Shown: positions 16,362 to 25,175, counted from the first letter of the stretch. The stretch is DNA of 41,056 nucleotides from W1P20-047 sp051878795 (GCA_051878795.1 JBJEKU010000084.1:1-41056); one strand, 5' to 3'. Numbers and translations: made by a program. Notes: a model not told the origin generated them from the letters alone.

Positions 16362-16467
16362 CCCCCATGCGGTGCGCAAGGGTCCAGGCTCATGCAGCTG
16401 GGATGCCTTCTTTGCCGCATAGCCGAAAAGAGGGGCATGCATTTTAGTATTTCCGGCGAAGATGCAT

Positions 16468-16523
16468 TATACTTTTGAGGGGTTGCCCTAAAGGCGCCTT
16501 CTCATACGGGTTCCCGACCCGTA
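16468..16523 (+). promoter_or_regulatory. Promoter and leader hairpin of the LytTR regulator gene
   Basis: TATACT at 16468-16473 is a good -10, with a weak -35. The leader then contains a 7-bp hairpin TACGGGT/ACCCGTA (16505-16511, 16517-16523), ending about 10 bases before the AAAGGA ribosome binding site. The regulator can thus be made independently of the kinase. Confidence 0.5.
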
Positions 16524-16546
16524 AGAATTTCGATGAAAGGACTAAC

Positions 16547-17263
16547 ATGGAGCTTAAGGCCATTATCGTTGATGACGAGGCTCCTGCACGCTCTGAGTTG
16601 AGGTACCTGCTCGACGAGACCGAGCAGGCTGAAGTCGTGGCAGAGGCAGCAAGCGTTCGCGAGGCGATCGAGAAGTTGAAGGAATATCCTTGCGATGTGA
16701 TGTTCCTTGACATCAATATGCCCGAAGCGAGTGGTCTGCAGCTTGCAGAAGCCCTGCAGCATCTGAAGTTCCCCCCTGCCGTAGTCTTCGTCACCGCATA
16801 CGGCGAGTTCGCTATCGAGGCATTCAAGGTCAATGCAATCGACTATCTGGTGAAGCCCGTTGAGACCGAGCGCCTGGTTCAGGCATGCTCCCGCGTCCGC
16901 GAGCATGTGTCCCTCCATGCGAAGGTCCAGCGACTCGAGCGCATCCCCGTCGAGAAGGCGGGCAAGAAGATCCTCATCGGCATCAGCAATATCCGTTATG
17001 TCATGGCGCGCGATGACTATGCCTACCTGCAGACCGATACCGACCGCTATTTCAGCACCGTGAGCCTGGCCCAGCTGGAAAAGCGCCTCGATGGCCATGG
17101 CTTCTTCCGCGTGCATCGCGGCTATCTGGTCAACCTTTCCCTGGTCTCCGAGGTCGAATCCGTCGCAGGTGGAACCCTCCTGCTCACCCTTGAGGGGTGC
17201 GAGGAGAAGATCCCCGTTTCCCGCCGTCGCGTGTCTGCCCTCAAGAAGGCGCTCGGCCTGTAG
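16547..17263 (+). CDS. LytTR-family response regulator
   Basis: 238 residues. The receiver domain spans 1-120, with acidic pocket D9-D10-E11, phospho-acceptor D55 in FLDINMPE and the conserved Lys in YLVKPVE. A LytTR DNA-binding domain (about 135-238) contains IRYVMARDDYAYLQTD and the HRGYLVNLSLV segment. Such regulators bind direct repeats in promoters, often controlling transport or cell-surface genes. The start at 16547 follows GAAAGGAC. A terminator lies 25 bases downstream, so this is the end of the unit. Its partner is the preceding LytS-type kinase. Confidence 0.94.
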   Translation: MELKAIIVDDEAPARSELRYLLDETEQAEVVAEAASVREAIEKLKEYPCDVMFLDINMPEASGLQLAEALQHLKFPPAVVFVTAYGEFAIEAFKVNAIDYLVKPVETERLVQACSRVREHVSLHAKVQRLERIPVEKAGKKILIGISNIRYVMARDDYAYLQTDTDRYFSTVSLAQLEKRLDGHGFFRVHRGYLVNLSLVSEVESVAGGTLLLTLEGCEEKIPVSRRRVSALKKALGL

Positions 17264-17288
17264 GGCGTTCGATCCAACGCACATTGAA

Positions 17289-17316
17289 AAGCGCCCTTCG
17301 GGGCGCTTCTTGTTTT
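17289..17316 (+). terminator. Intrinsic terminator after the LytTR regulator gene
   Basis: AAGCGCCC, a UUCG loop and GGGCGCTT form a perfect 8-bp stem, followed by CTTGTTTT. A TAGAAT box at 17386-17391 downstream is the likely -10 for the isomerase gene. Confidence 0.85.
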
Positions 17317-17452
17317 CTGATGGGCGCGAAGTCGTCGACGCAGTGTCGCTTTCGTGCTGATTGGAACGCCGAAAGCCTTCTTTGCTAGAATCATCGGAAA
17401 TTCTCGATTGTCCCAGGCGGTTCCCCGCCTGTTTCGAAAGGAAGAGACATCC

Positions 17453-19165
17453 ATGTTGGACGCAGATATGCGTGCGATTCCTCCTGCGGCAAGATTGCTG
17501 GTAGATGAGAGGGTCGCAAGCCGCCTCCATTCCAAAGATGCCACCCTCTACGGCTTTTCCGACGAGGCGCAGGAATGCGCCCGCGAATTCATGGGATGGA
17601 CCGACTTGGCAAGCAATCCCCCCATGCCCATCGATGACATCGTCTCCTTTGCCTCGAAGGTCCTGGCGTCGGGCATCGACACCATCCTGCTGATAGGCGA
17701 GGGCGGATCGACCCAGGCGCCCATGACCATCACCAAATACCATAAGGCGGACAGGGCGACCGTGAAGTTCCGCGTCCTCGACTCCGATTCCCCCGTGCGC
17801 GTACGCGCCTTCCTGGCCGAATGCAATCCCAAGACCACGATCGTCCTTACCTCGTCCAAGTCGGGCAGCACGATCGAGCCCCGTTTGGCGCTGATGGCCA
17901 TCCGCGAGGAGCTTTCCGAGCGCATGGCGCCCGAGCAGGTGGTGAAGCATCTGGTCGCGATCACCGATCCGGGTTCGGACTTGGAAAAGCAGGCCCTCGA
18001 AGAGGGTTGGCTCGCGGTGTTCAACGGAGAGCCTTCCGTAGGCGGGCGCTTCAGCGCGCTCTCGGTCTTCGGCCTCCTGCCCGCGGCGCTGGCGGAAATC
18101 GATATCAGGGAATTCATGGAGCATGCATGCGAGGCGGAACGGCTCTGCAGCATGGATTCCCCTGACAATCCCGCAGTCCAGCTTGCGGGCTTCCTGTACG
18201 ACAATTACACGAAGGGCCGGGACAAGGTATGCTTCCTGGCGCCCAAGCGAGGTCGCGTCCTGGGCCTTTGGATAGAGCAGCTGGTTGCGGAGAGCCTGGG
18301 CAAGGAGGGTAAGGGCATCCTTCCCAATATCGAAACCGACCCCTTGATGTTCAACGAAGACCATGGCGATGGCGTGATCGTCACGTACAGGACGAAAACC
18401 GACCTGTGGGACGAGCGCAAGAACTTCGAGATGAGCATGGCGTATCTGAACCCGGGTATCCCGCGTCTGAATTACCGCATCGAGAACGTCTGCGATCTGG
18501 CGGGTCATTTCGTGATGTGGGAATACGCGATCGCCATGTGCGGGTACCTGATGGGCGTCTGCCCCTTCGACCAGCCCGATGTGGCTTCTGCGAAGGCCGC
18601 CACCCTCGAAGTCCTGCGCAGTGGGCATATCGCGCCCGACTTCATCCAGAAGGACCTGTGCGGCATTGCGATGGGCGATGTCGAAGTGCGCCTGGGCCAG
18701 GCGATGAAGGGCCCGCAGGATTTGGAAGGGGCGCTCGAGAAGCTGCTCGGAAGCATCAAGCCAGGGGATTATTTCTCCCTCAACGCATTCCTTCCCTTCA
18801 CGGGAGAGGGCCGAAGGGAAGCGCTGGAGATCATCAGGCACAGCATGGCGGCGGAGTTCGGCGTGGTGTCCTGCCTGGAAATCGGACCCCGTTACCTGCA
18901 TTCCACGGGACAGCTGCATAAGGGAGGGCCGGATAACGGCGTGTTCCTGATCCTATCCGCAGACGAGCTGAAGGATATCCCCCTTCTGAGGGCCCCGGCT
19001 CCCAGCCTGGCGACGCTCGCGAAGGCGCAGGCCGAAGGCGACTTGATGACGCTTTCGGGCAGGGGCAGGCGTTGCGTCCATATCCATCTTCCGGATAATT
19101 CGGGTGCGACCATGCGGCAGTTGGCGGCGCTTATCCAGAAGGTGGCGCGGGCTGTGGGCGCATAG
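17453..19165 (+). CDS. pgi: Glucose-6-phosphate isomerase, transaldolase-fusion-type isomerase domain
   Basis: Interconverts glucose 6-phosphate and fructose 6-phosphate in glycolysis. 570 residues. IGEGGSTQAP at 81-90 and TSSKSGST at 133-140 are the sugar-phosphate binding loops, and VGGRFSALS at about 197-205 is the isomerase signature. The sequence around these motifs resembles the isomerase half of bifunctional transaldolase/isomerase proteins more than classical Pgi. Here no transaldolase domain is present, and the C-terminal 200 residues extend past the core. The ATG at 17453 follows GAAAGGAAGAG. It stands as a single gene between the LytTR regulator and hypF. The function call is good. 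The subfamily is my reading and needs an alignment. Confidence 0.82.
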   Translation: MLDADMRAIPPAARLLVDERVASRLHSKDATLYGFSDEAQECAREFMGWTDLASNPPMPIDDIVSFASKVLASGIDTILLIGEGGSTQAPMTITKYHKADRATVKFRVLDSDSPVRVRAFLAECNPKTTIVLTSSKSGSTIEPRLALMAIREELSERMAPEQVVKHLVAITDPGSDLEKQALEEGWLAVFNGEPSVGGRFSALSVFGLLPAALAEIDIREFMEHACEAERLCSMDSPDNPAVQLAGFLYDNYTKGRDKVCFLAPKRGRVLGLWIEQLVAESLGKEGKGILPNIETDPLMFNEDHGDGVIVTYRTKTDLWDERKNFEMSMAYLNPGIPRLNYRIENVCDLAGHFVMWEYAIAMCGYLMGVCPFDQPDVASAKAATLEVLRSGHIAPDFIQKDLCGIAMGDVEVRLGQAMKGPQDLEGALEKLLGSIKPGDYFSLNAFLPFTGEGRREALEIIRHSMAAEFGVVSCLEIGPRYLHSTGQLHKGGPDNGVFLILSADELKDIPLLRAPAPSLATLAKAQAEGDLMTLSGRGRRCVHIHLPDNSGATMRQLAALIQKVARAVGA

Positions 19166-19250
19166 CGCGCATTGCGATACGATATCAGGGAAAAGAAATC
19201 GGAAAGGGCGCTCTTCGGGGCGCCCGCTGTGTTGGCGAGTAGGTGGCAAT

Positions 19251-21647
19251 ATGGTCGAAGCGCTTGAAATCCACGTGATGGGGATAGTGCAGGGAGTGGG
19301 CTTCCGTCCCTTCGTGTACCGCCTTGCAAAACGCAATCTGATCAACGGCTGGGTGCTCAATGCCCCTGATGGCGTGACCATCCACGCCGAGGGCGAATCC
19401 CAACTGCTCGATGGCTTCGTGCTGGAAATCGCCCAGAACGCCCCCGCATCCGCGCGTGTGAAGAAAATCGACATGAAGGAGATACCGCTGCAGGGGTATC
19501 GGGACTTCCAGATCCGCTTCTCCGAAGATGGTGACTGCGAGAAGAGCACCTTGGTTTCCCCCGACCTGGGCATTTGCGAAGACTGTGCTAGGGAATTGCT
19601 CGATCCCGAAGACCGCCGATTTCGCTATCCGTTCATAAACTGCACGAACTGCGGTCCGCGCTTCACCATCATCGAGGATCTTCCGTACGACCGCTGCAAG
19701 ACGGTGATGGATGCATTCCCTATGTGCGAAGACTGCGCTCGGGAATACGAAGACCCGTCGAACAGGCGATTCCACGCACAACCCGATGCCTGCTTCGAGT
19801 GCGGCCCCTCCATCAGCTATGCCGAATGTCCTGGAAGCGCCTTCGATCCGGCGATCGAGGATACCCGGGCGGATGATCGCGTCCTTTGGGGGTGCACGCG
19901 CGCGCAGAGCGATGGCATCCTGTCCAAGGCGGTCGCACTGCTGCGCGAGGGCGGTATCTTGGCCGTGAAGGGGCTGGGGGGCTTCCATCTTGCCTGCGAT
20001 GCCCGCAACAGCCAGGCGGTTTCGCGTCTGAGAGATGGCAAGAGGCGGCCCACGAAGCCCTTCGCCGTCATGGTGCGCGATGTCGAGGCGGCACACGTCC
20101 TGTGCGAGGTGGGTCCGGAGGAGGCGCATCTGCTAGAGAGCCCGCAGCGCCCCATCGTCTTGCTTCGCAAGAGGACTGGCGCGGATGTGCCCGAGGGAAT
20201 CGCCGACGGCCTTGCCGAGCTGGGCGTCATGCTTCCTGCAAGCCCCGTGCAGTACCTGCTCATGCACGACTTCGACGGCATGCTGGTGATGACTTCCGGC
20301 AATGCGTGCGCGCGTCCGATCGAGACCGACGATATTTCCGCATACGGGGTCCTTGCAGGTATCGCCGATGCGTTCTTGGGCAACGACAGGCCGATCCTCG
20401 CCCGCTACGATGATTCCGTGCTCCGCGTGGTACAGGCGGGAAGCGCCGGTGCGACCATCCAGATGATCCGACGTGCCCGTGGATATGCGCCGACCCCCGT
20501 GCCCTTCCCGTATCTGGAAGGCGGCGAGCCCGCCCTTCTGGCAACCGGCCCCGAACAGAAATGCACCTTCTGCCTGGCTCGTCCGGGCGAGGCCTTCGTC
20601 TCGCAGCATATCGGGGACATGGAAAGCCCCCAGATCAACGACGCATGGAACGAGGCGCGCGAGACCTTCCAGGCTTTGTTCGATATCCGCCCCGCGCGGA
20701 TCGCCTGCGACGACCATCCCGAATACTTGACGGGGAAATGGGCGCGCTCCCAGGGCCTTCCCTTGACCGAGGTCCAGCACCATCACGCCCATATCGCGTC
20801 GGTTATGGCGGAAAACGGCCTGGATGGTGCGGTTTGCGGCATCGCATTCGATGGGACCGGCTTCGGTAAGGACGGCTGCCTGTGGGGCGGCGAGGTGATG
20901 ATCGCCAACCTCAAGGCGTTCGAGCGTTTCGCGAACCTTGCGTATTTCCCGCTGCCCGGGGGGAGCGCTGCGATCAGGGATTTGACCCGATGCGCTTTCG
21001 GTGCCCTTTGGGCTTTCGACCTGCTGGATCATCCTGCGGCGCGTCCGCTTGTCGAGAAGATGGGTTCCAAGGCGCCCTTGTGCGAGCAGATGATCGAGCA
21101 GGGCTTGAACTGTCCCTACACCAGCAGCATGGGCCGCTTGTTCGATGCCGCTTCAGCCATCCTGGGCGTATGCTATGAGCCCGGCTACGAGGGAGAGGGC
21201 GCCCTGCTGTTGGAGGCGTCCATAGCGGACTGCGCTCCTTCGGGTGAGGACCTTGCCCCGGAGGCGTACAGGATCGATGTGGTGAAGAACGTGGCGAACG
21301 AAGGGGGCACTGCCCAGGATACGTCAGTTCTGATGCTCGATCCCGCACCCCTGTTCCAGGCGATGCTCGACGATGTCGCTGCGGGCATCGACCGTGCGCT
21401 TATCGCGCGCCGTTTCCATGACGCCATCGTCGATGCGGTGCTTCTGCAGGCGCAGATGGTGGAGGCCATGTACGGGATAACCACGGTGATTCTTTCCGGC
21501 GGGGTCTTCATGAACCGCTACCTGCTCGAGCACTGCCTTGCTAAGTTGGAGGAGTGCGGGTATACGGTTGCCATCAACCGCGAACTGCCCCCCAATGACG
21601 GCGGAATATCCTACGGGCAGGCCGTCGTGGCGGCGCAGAGCCTGTAA
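19251..21647 (+). CDS. hypF: Carbamoyltransferase HypF, [NiFe]-hydrogenase maturation
   Basis: Uses carbamoyl phosphate and ATP to make the thiocarboxamide on HypE that becomes the cyanide ligands of the [NiFe] site. The 798 residues show the full architecture: acylphosphatase domain (VQGVGFRPFVYRLA near 13-26), two zinc fingers (C109/C112 with C131/C134, C159/C162 with C181/C184), a YrdC-like domain (KGLGGFHLACDARN then KRRPTKPFAVM), and a Kae1-like domain with VQHHHAHIASVMAENG, FDGTGFG and LSGGVFMN. ATG 19251 was chosen because the acylphosphatase domain starts there. It leads hypC and hypD in the same direction with short gaps. hypE, hypA, hypB and hydrogenase subunits are absent from the window. 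Confidence 0.97.
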   Translation: MVEALEIHVMGIVQGVGFRPFVYRLAKRNLINGWVLNAPDGVTIHAEGESQLLDGFVLEIAQNAPASARVKKIDMKEIPLQGYRDFQIRFSEDGDCEKSTLVSPDLGICEDCARELLDPEDRRFRYPFINCTNCGPRFTIIEDLPYDRCKTVMDAFPMCEDCAREYEDPSNRRFHAQPDACFECGPSISYAECPGSAFDPAIEDTRADDRVLWGCTRAQSDGILSKAVALLREGGILAVKGLGGFHLACDARNSQAVSRLRDGKRRPTKPFAVMVRDVEAAHVLCEVGPEEAHLLESPQRPIVLLRKRTGADVPEGIADGLAELGVMLPASPVQYLLMHDFDGMLVMTSGNACARPIETDDISAYGVLAGIADAFLGNDRPILARYDDSVLRVVQAGSAGATIQMIRRARGYAPTPVPFPYLEGGEPALLATGPEQKCTFCLARPGEAFVSQHIGDMESPQINDAWNEARETFQALFDIRPARIACDDHPEYLTGKWARSQGLPLTEVQHHHAHIASVMAENGLDGAVCGIAFDGTGFGKDGCLWGGEVMIANLKAFERFANLAYFPLPGGSAAIRDLTRCAFGALWAFDLLDHPAARPLVEKMGSKAPLCEQMIEQGLNCPYTSSMGRLFDAASAILGVCYEPGYEGEGALLLEASIADCAPSGEDLAPEAYRIDVVKNVANEGGTAQDTSVLMLDPAPLFQAMLDDVAAGIDRALIARRFHDAIVDAVLLQAQMVEAMYGITTVILSGGVFMNRYLLEHCLAKLEECGYTVAINRELPPNDGGISYGQAVVAAQSL

Positions 21648-21684
21648 TCTTGCCCGAAAACCGGTTCTCAGAAAGGCGTGTCCT

Positions 21685-21924
21685 ATGTGTTTGGCGATTC
21701 CCGCGCAGATCGTTCGAATAAAGGAAGATAACATCGTCGAGGTATCCGTGCTGGGTGTCATGCGCGATGCCTCTATCGACCTTACGCCCGATGCGAAGGT
21801 GGGGGACTATGTGCTCATCCATGCGGGCTTCGCCATCGAGATAGTCGACCCGGATTATGCCGAGGAGACCTTGGACCTGGTCAGGCAGATGCCCGAGCTG
21901 CTCGAGCTCGGCCAAGGGGCCTAG
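21685..21924 (+). CDS. hypC: Hydrogenase assembly chaperone HypC/HupF
   Basis: A 79-residue small chaperone that, with HypD, holds the Fe(CN)2CO unit and delivers it to the hydrogenase large subunit. It starts MCLAIPAQIV, and Cys2 is the essential iron-binding cysteine, exposed after removal of Met1. The GDYVLIHAGFAIE segment in the middle is also diagnostic. It begins 37 bases after hypF behind GAAAGGCGTG and ends one base before hypD. Confidence 0.97.
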   Translation: MCLAIPAQIVRIKEDNIVEVSVLGVMRDASIDLTPDAKVGDYVLIHAGFAIEIVDPDYAEETLDLVRQMPELLELGQGA

Positions 21925-21925
21925 C

Positions 21926-23035
21926 ATGACGGGCGGCATCGAAAACGGGATGAGGGAGTGCCTTGCATCCTTCAAGGATCCCGAGCTGGCGCGCGGCCTC
22001 ATCGAATACATACGGAAAGTGGATGTCGGGCAGGCCAACCTCATGGAGGTATGCGGGACGCATACCGTCGCCATCGCCCGCAATGGCATCCGTGCGCTCA
22101 TGCCCGAAGGGGTGCGCCTGCTTTCCGGGCCGGGCTGCCCGGTGTGCGTCACCTCCAACCGCGATGTCGATGCGGTGATCGCGCTTTCCCGTATCCCCGG
22201 GGTGACCATAGCAACCTTCGGGGACATGACCCGCGTTCCCGGGTCGACGAGCAGCCTGCTTGCACGGAAGGCTGCCGGCGCAAGGGTCGAGATCGTCTAT
22301 TCCCCGCTCGATGCTCTTGCCTACGCCCGCAAGAACCCGCAGGAGCAGGTGGTCTTCGTAGGCGTGGGCTTTGAGACCACAACCCCCTTGGTTGCGATGA
22401 CCATCAAACGCGCCAAGGCGGAGGGCTTGGAGAATTTTTCCGTCTACGTTGCCCACAAGAACATGCCCAATGCGCTCGAGGCCATTGTGGGGGACCCTGC
22501 GCTCAAGGTGGACGCGCTGATCCTGCCCGGCCATGTGAGCACCATCATCGGGGTGGAGCCTTACCGCTTCCTCGCCGAAGAGCATGGGATCCCAGGCGTC
22601 ATCACCGGCTTCGAGCCCGTGGATGTGCTCCAGGGCATCGCCATGCTGCTGCGCCAGCTGAAGGAAGGCCGTGCCGAGGTGGAAATCGCGTATTCGCGCG
22701 GGGTGATGCGCGAGGGGAACCCCGTCGCCCTTGCCGCGATCGAGGAGGTTTTCGAGACCTGCACGGTGGATTGGAGGGGGTTGGGCTCCATCCCTGGAAG
22801 CGGTTACCGTATCCGTCCGGAATATGCGGCCTTCGATGCCATGGCGCGCTTCGAACCTGAGGTCGAGCCCACCCGCGAGCATGCGGGGTGCCGGTGCGGG
22901 GATATCCTGCGCGGTGCGATGGCCCCGTCGCAATGCCCCTTGTTCGCGAAGGCCTGCACCCCTGAAAACCCCGTGGGTCCGTGCATGGTCAGCTCGGAGG
23001 GCTGCTGTGCAGCGCATTACCGTTACTACAGGTAG
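21926..23035 (+). CDS. hypD: Hydrogenase maturation protein HypD
   Basis: Iron-sulfur scaffold on which the Fe(CN)2CO cofactor is built, in complex with HypC. 369 residues. CGTHT at 43-47, GPGCPVC at 68-74 and the GFETTTP stretch are the conserved active-site motifs. The C-terminal cysteine-rich part (CRCGDILRG, a CPLF cysteine, then GPCMVSSEGCC) supplies the [4Fe-4S] cluster. The start lies one base after the hypC stop, so translation is probably coupled. No hypE follows. The next gene, 119 bases on, is a PspC-domain protein. Confidence 0.97.
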   Translation: MTGGIENGMRECLASFKDPELARGLIEYIRKVDVGQANLMEVCGTHTVAIARNGIRALMPEGVRLLSGPGCPVCVTSNRDVDAVIALSRIPGVTIATFGDMTRVPGSTSSLLARKAAGARVEIVYSPLDALAYARKNPQEQVVFVGVGFETTTPLVAMTIKRAKAEGLENFSVYVAHKNMPNALEAIVGDPALKVDALILPGHVSTIIGVEPYRFLAEEHGIPGVITGFEPVDVLQGIAMLLRQLKEGRAEVEIAYSRGVMREGNPVALAAIEEVFETCTVDWRGLGSIPGSGYRIRPEYAAFDAMARFEPEVEPTREHAGCRCGDILRGAMAPSQCPLFAKACTPENPVGPCMVSSEGCCAAHYRYYR

Positions 23036-23154
23036 CTTTTCCGAGGTGGCCTACAAACAGTCAACAGTTCTCCAGGGTGCTGCCCTGGGAAGCCTGCAAG
23101 GCGATAAGCTCTATCATGCCGTGTGTTCGCCAGTGCAGCCGGAAAGGGAGGGCG

Positions 23155-23991
23155 ATGGAATTCGGTAACGGAAAGCTTCAGCGCACCGACGATGGCATCA
23201 TCGCGGGCGTATGCTCGGGGCTTGCCGAATGCCTGAGCCTTGATGTAGGCGTGCTCAGGTTCGCCTTCGTCGCGCTTGCCCTGGTGTCTGCCGGTGTCTT
23301 CGTTCTCGGCTATGTGGTGCTGTGGCTGATCCTTCCCGAATCCCCGGCCGAAGACCGTGCGGTGGATGTGAGGCCCGATGCTCCGTCCGACGCGGTCCCG
23401 CCGGCAACGGACGCCGATTCGAGGGCGCGCCGCCGTACCGATGCTGCCAATGAACCCCCGGCACCGCCTCCCGCACCCGGTGTCGAGGAGGTACGCGAAC
23501 CCCACGATACGACAGGCTTCGTGGTGGTTGCCTTGGTGGTGGGGATAATCGCCGTGGTGGTCTTCTTCTGCGTCGTGCTGTCGCTTTTCTTTCCCGTGCT
23601 TACGCCTATCCAGTTCTGGCCTTTGGGCGTGGTGGCCCCCGGAATCGTGCGCATGGTGATTCCAGGCCGTGAAGGGTACCGGATGGATGCCTTCTTCGAC
23701 GGGGCGATGTTCATCCTCATGGGCGTCGTGCTGCTGCTGAACACTACCGGCGCAATTGCGATGAACGGCTTTGCCTGGATAAGCCAGTGCTGGCCCCTGC
23801 TCGCAATGGCCGTCGGAAGCGTGATCATCTGGAAGGCGACGGGCCTCGCAGGGTTCTCCGTTGCTGCGCTCCTGCTGTTCGCGGGATTCTGTGTGGCAGG
23901 TGTAGTCTTCTGCTCGGTTCCCGGCCCCACCGGCTTCCTTGCGGGCGCAGTGGGCTTCGGGTCCTCCTTCGTTGAGATCGGGGTGTGGTAG
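23155..23991 (+). CDS. PspC-domain membrane protein, long form
   Basis: 278 residues. An N-terminal PspC domain (about 6-60, with GIIAGVCSGLAECL then a hydrophobic helix ending LWLILPES) is followed by a Pro/Ala/Asp-rich linker (60-120) and four or five membrane helices to the C-terminus. PspC proteins sense envelope stress in phage-shock systems, but PspC domains also occur in uncharacterised actinobacterial membrane proteins and I see no pspA here. The ATG follows GGGAGGGCG. The stop codon directly abuts the next start, so the two PspC genes are an obligate pair. The function beyond envelope association is unknown. Confidence 0.82.
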   Translation: MEFGNGKLQRTDDGIIAGVCSGLAECLSLDVGVLRFAFVALALVSAGVFVLGYVVLWLILPESPAEDRAVDVRPDAPSDAVPPATDADSRARRRTDAANEPPAPPPAPGVEEVREPHDTTGFVVVALVVGIIAVVVFFCVVLSLFFPVLTPIQFWPLGVVAPGIVRMVIPGREGYRMDAFFDGAMFILMGVVLLLNTTGAIAMNGFAWISQCWPLLAMAVGSVIIWKATGLAGFSVAALLLFAGFCVAGVVFCSVPGPTGFLAGAVGFGSSFVEIGVW

Positions 23992-24420
23992 ATGAAGAGC
24001 TTTTCCGATTACCCGCAGAGAAACCGCGTTGCCATCGCGGTAGGGGGCGCCCTGGTCGCTGCGGGGGCGATCGGGATGGCATTCGAGTATTTCCGGGTGC
24101 CCTGGTGGCATCGGTTGGTGGATAGCGCCCATATTGCGCTGGTCGCGGTATTTCCCTTCGCGATCATCATCCTCGCGGCGTGCTTGGCAAGCACCTTGGG
24201 GAGGAGCTCCCTCGATGCTCTGGTGCATCCCAAGGTGAAACGTCCGGTCTTCACGAGCAGGACCGACCGCAGGATTGCGGGCGTGTGCGGGGGAATCGCC
24301 GCGTCGCGGCAGGTGAAATCGGGTTTCGTCCGCCTGATCGTGCTGCTGCTGTTCGTCGCCTTCCCTTTGACGGTGATCGTCCTGTATACGATAGCCGCCC
24401 TGGCGATCAGGCCCGAATGA
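23992..24420 (+). CDS. PspC-domain membrane protein, short form
   Basis: 142 residues. Two membrane helices (about 14-31 and 44-66) come first, then a cytosolic stretch, then a C-terminal PspC-like unit (about 84-140) with RRIAGVCGGIAASRQVKSG followed by a membrane helix. The domain order is the mirror of its neighbour, where PspC is N-terminal. There is zero spacing to the preceding gene. The two products probably form a complex in the membrane, which is inference from coupling and matching domains. Confidence 0.78.
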   Translation: MKSFSDYPQRNRVAIAVGGALVAAGAIGMAFEYFRVPWWHRLVDSAHIALVAVFPFAIIILAACLASTLGRSSLDALVHPKVKRPVFTSRTDRRIAGVCGGIAASRQVKSGFVRLIVLLLFVAFPLTVIVLYTIAALAIRPE

Positions 24421-24483
24421 CATCCGTTTGCCGCGAAGGGTCCGCACGATAGCCCGCCCGAGGGTGCGGGATGCGGTTTCGGC

Positions 24484-24489
24484 TATACT
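24484..24489 (+). promoter_or_regulatory. -10 element of the trkA pair
   Basis: TATACT, 24 bases upstream of the first trkA-type start. This implies a very short leader containing the GAAAGGAAG ribosome binding site. The 92-base gap after the PspC genes also holds a 6-bp hairpin, CCGCAC/GTGCGG (24442-24447, 24464-24469), without a T-run. Confidence 0.45.
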
Positions 24490-24512
24490 TCTGCGTTGTC
24501 GAAAGGAAGCTG

Positions 24513-25175
24513 ATGAGCAGCAACATTATCGTGGTCGGGTGCGGGCGCGTCGGCTCGCAGCTGGCGAGCATGCTTTCCGAGAACAAGCACAACGTATGCG
24601 TCATCGATAAGGACCCCGCATCGTTCTCGTCCCTTGGGCGCTTCTTCAACGGATCGGTTGTCCAAGGTGTGGGCTTCGATGAGGACACCCTTATCAGGGC
24701 GGGCGTGGAAACCGCAGATTGCGTGTGCGCCGTAACGCAGAGGGACAATGCGAACCTGATGGTGGCAGAGGTCGCGAAGCGACTGTTCCATGTGCCGCAT
24801 GTCATCTGCCGCCTGTACAACCCTTCCCATGAGCGCGCCTACGAGCAGCTGGGCTTGGATTACGTATGCGGGACGACGCTCGTTGCCGAGGATATGTTCG
24901 TCAAGGTGTCTTCGGGCCGAGGGTCGCGTATCGGAACCTTCGGGGACTTCGAGATCATGAAATTCTCCATCGACCTGCGCTCCAACAACCTGGAAACCGT
25001 CCCGGTATCCCAGCTGGAGAAGGCGCATGATATCAAGATCGTCGCGTTTTCCAGGGCGGACGGGCGCCTGAGTTCCGTGCCCTCGAGCAAGAGCGTGCTG
25101 CATCATGGGGATTCCGTGCTGGTGTGCGTGAGGCATTCCGAAATCTCCCATTTCGACCGATGGATCCAGGCATAG
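24513..25175 (+). CDS. TrkA-type potassium-channel regulatory protein (first of a tandem pair)
   Basis: 220 residues with an N-terminal Rossmann (RCK/TrkA-N) domain. NIIVVGCGRVGSQLASML at about 4-21 is the NAD-binding glycine loop, CVIDKDP is the acidic strand end, and a TrkA-C-like ligand-binding domain occupies about 140-220. Such subunits gate TrkH/KtrB-type K+ transporters from the cytosolic face. No TrkH is in the window. The gene starts at ATG 24513 after GAAAGGAAGCTG and is followed eight bases later by a second TrkA-type gene. Confidence 0.9.
   Translation: MSSNIIVVGCGRVGSQLASMLSENKHNVCVIDKDPASFSSLGRFFNGSVVQGVGFDEDTLIRAGVETADCVCAVTQRDNANLMVAEVAKRLFHVPHVICRLYNPSHERAYEQLGLDYVCGTTLVAEDMFVKVSSGRGSRIGTFGDFEIMKFSIDLRSNNLETVPVSQLEKAHDIKIVAFSRADGRLSSVPSSKSVLHHGDSVLVCVRHSEISHFDRWIQA

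Noticed and set aside
16502..18919. 805-codon minus-strand frame over the LytTR regulator and isomerase genes
   Set aside because: It is the largest antisense frame, but it spans two real genes, a terminator and a promoter, and its translation is not protein-like.
19206..19225. GGGCGC/GCGCCC hairpin between pgi and hypF taken as a terminator
   Set aside because: No T-run follows on either strand. It may be a processing or stability element, but I cannot call termination.
23026..24447. 473-codon minus-strand frame over the two PspC genes
   Set aside because: Composition (His, Gln, Arg and Glu-rich) is typical of a high-G+C shadow. The plus-strand genes have signature motifs and coupled starts.
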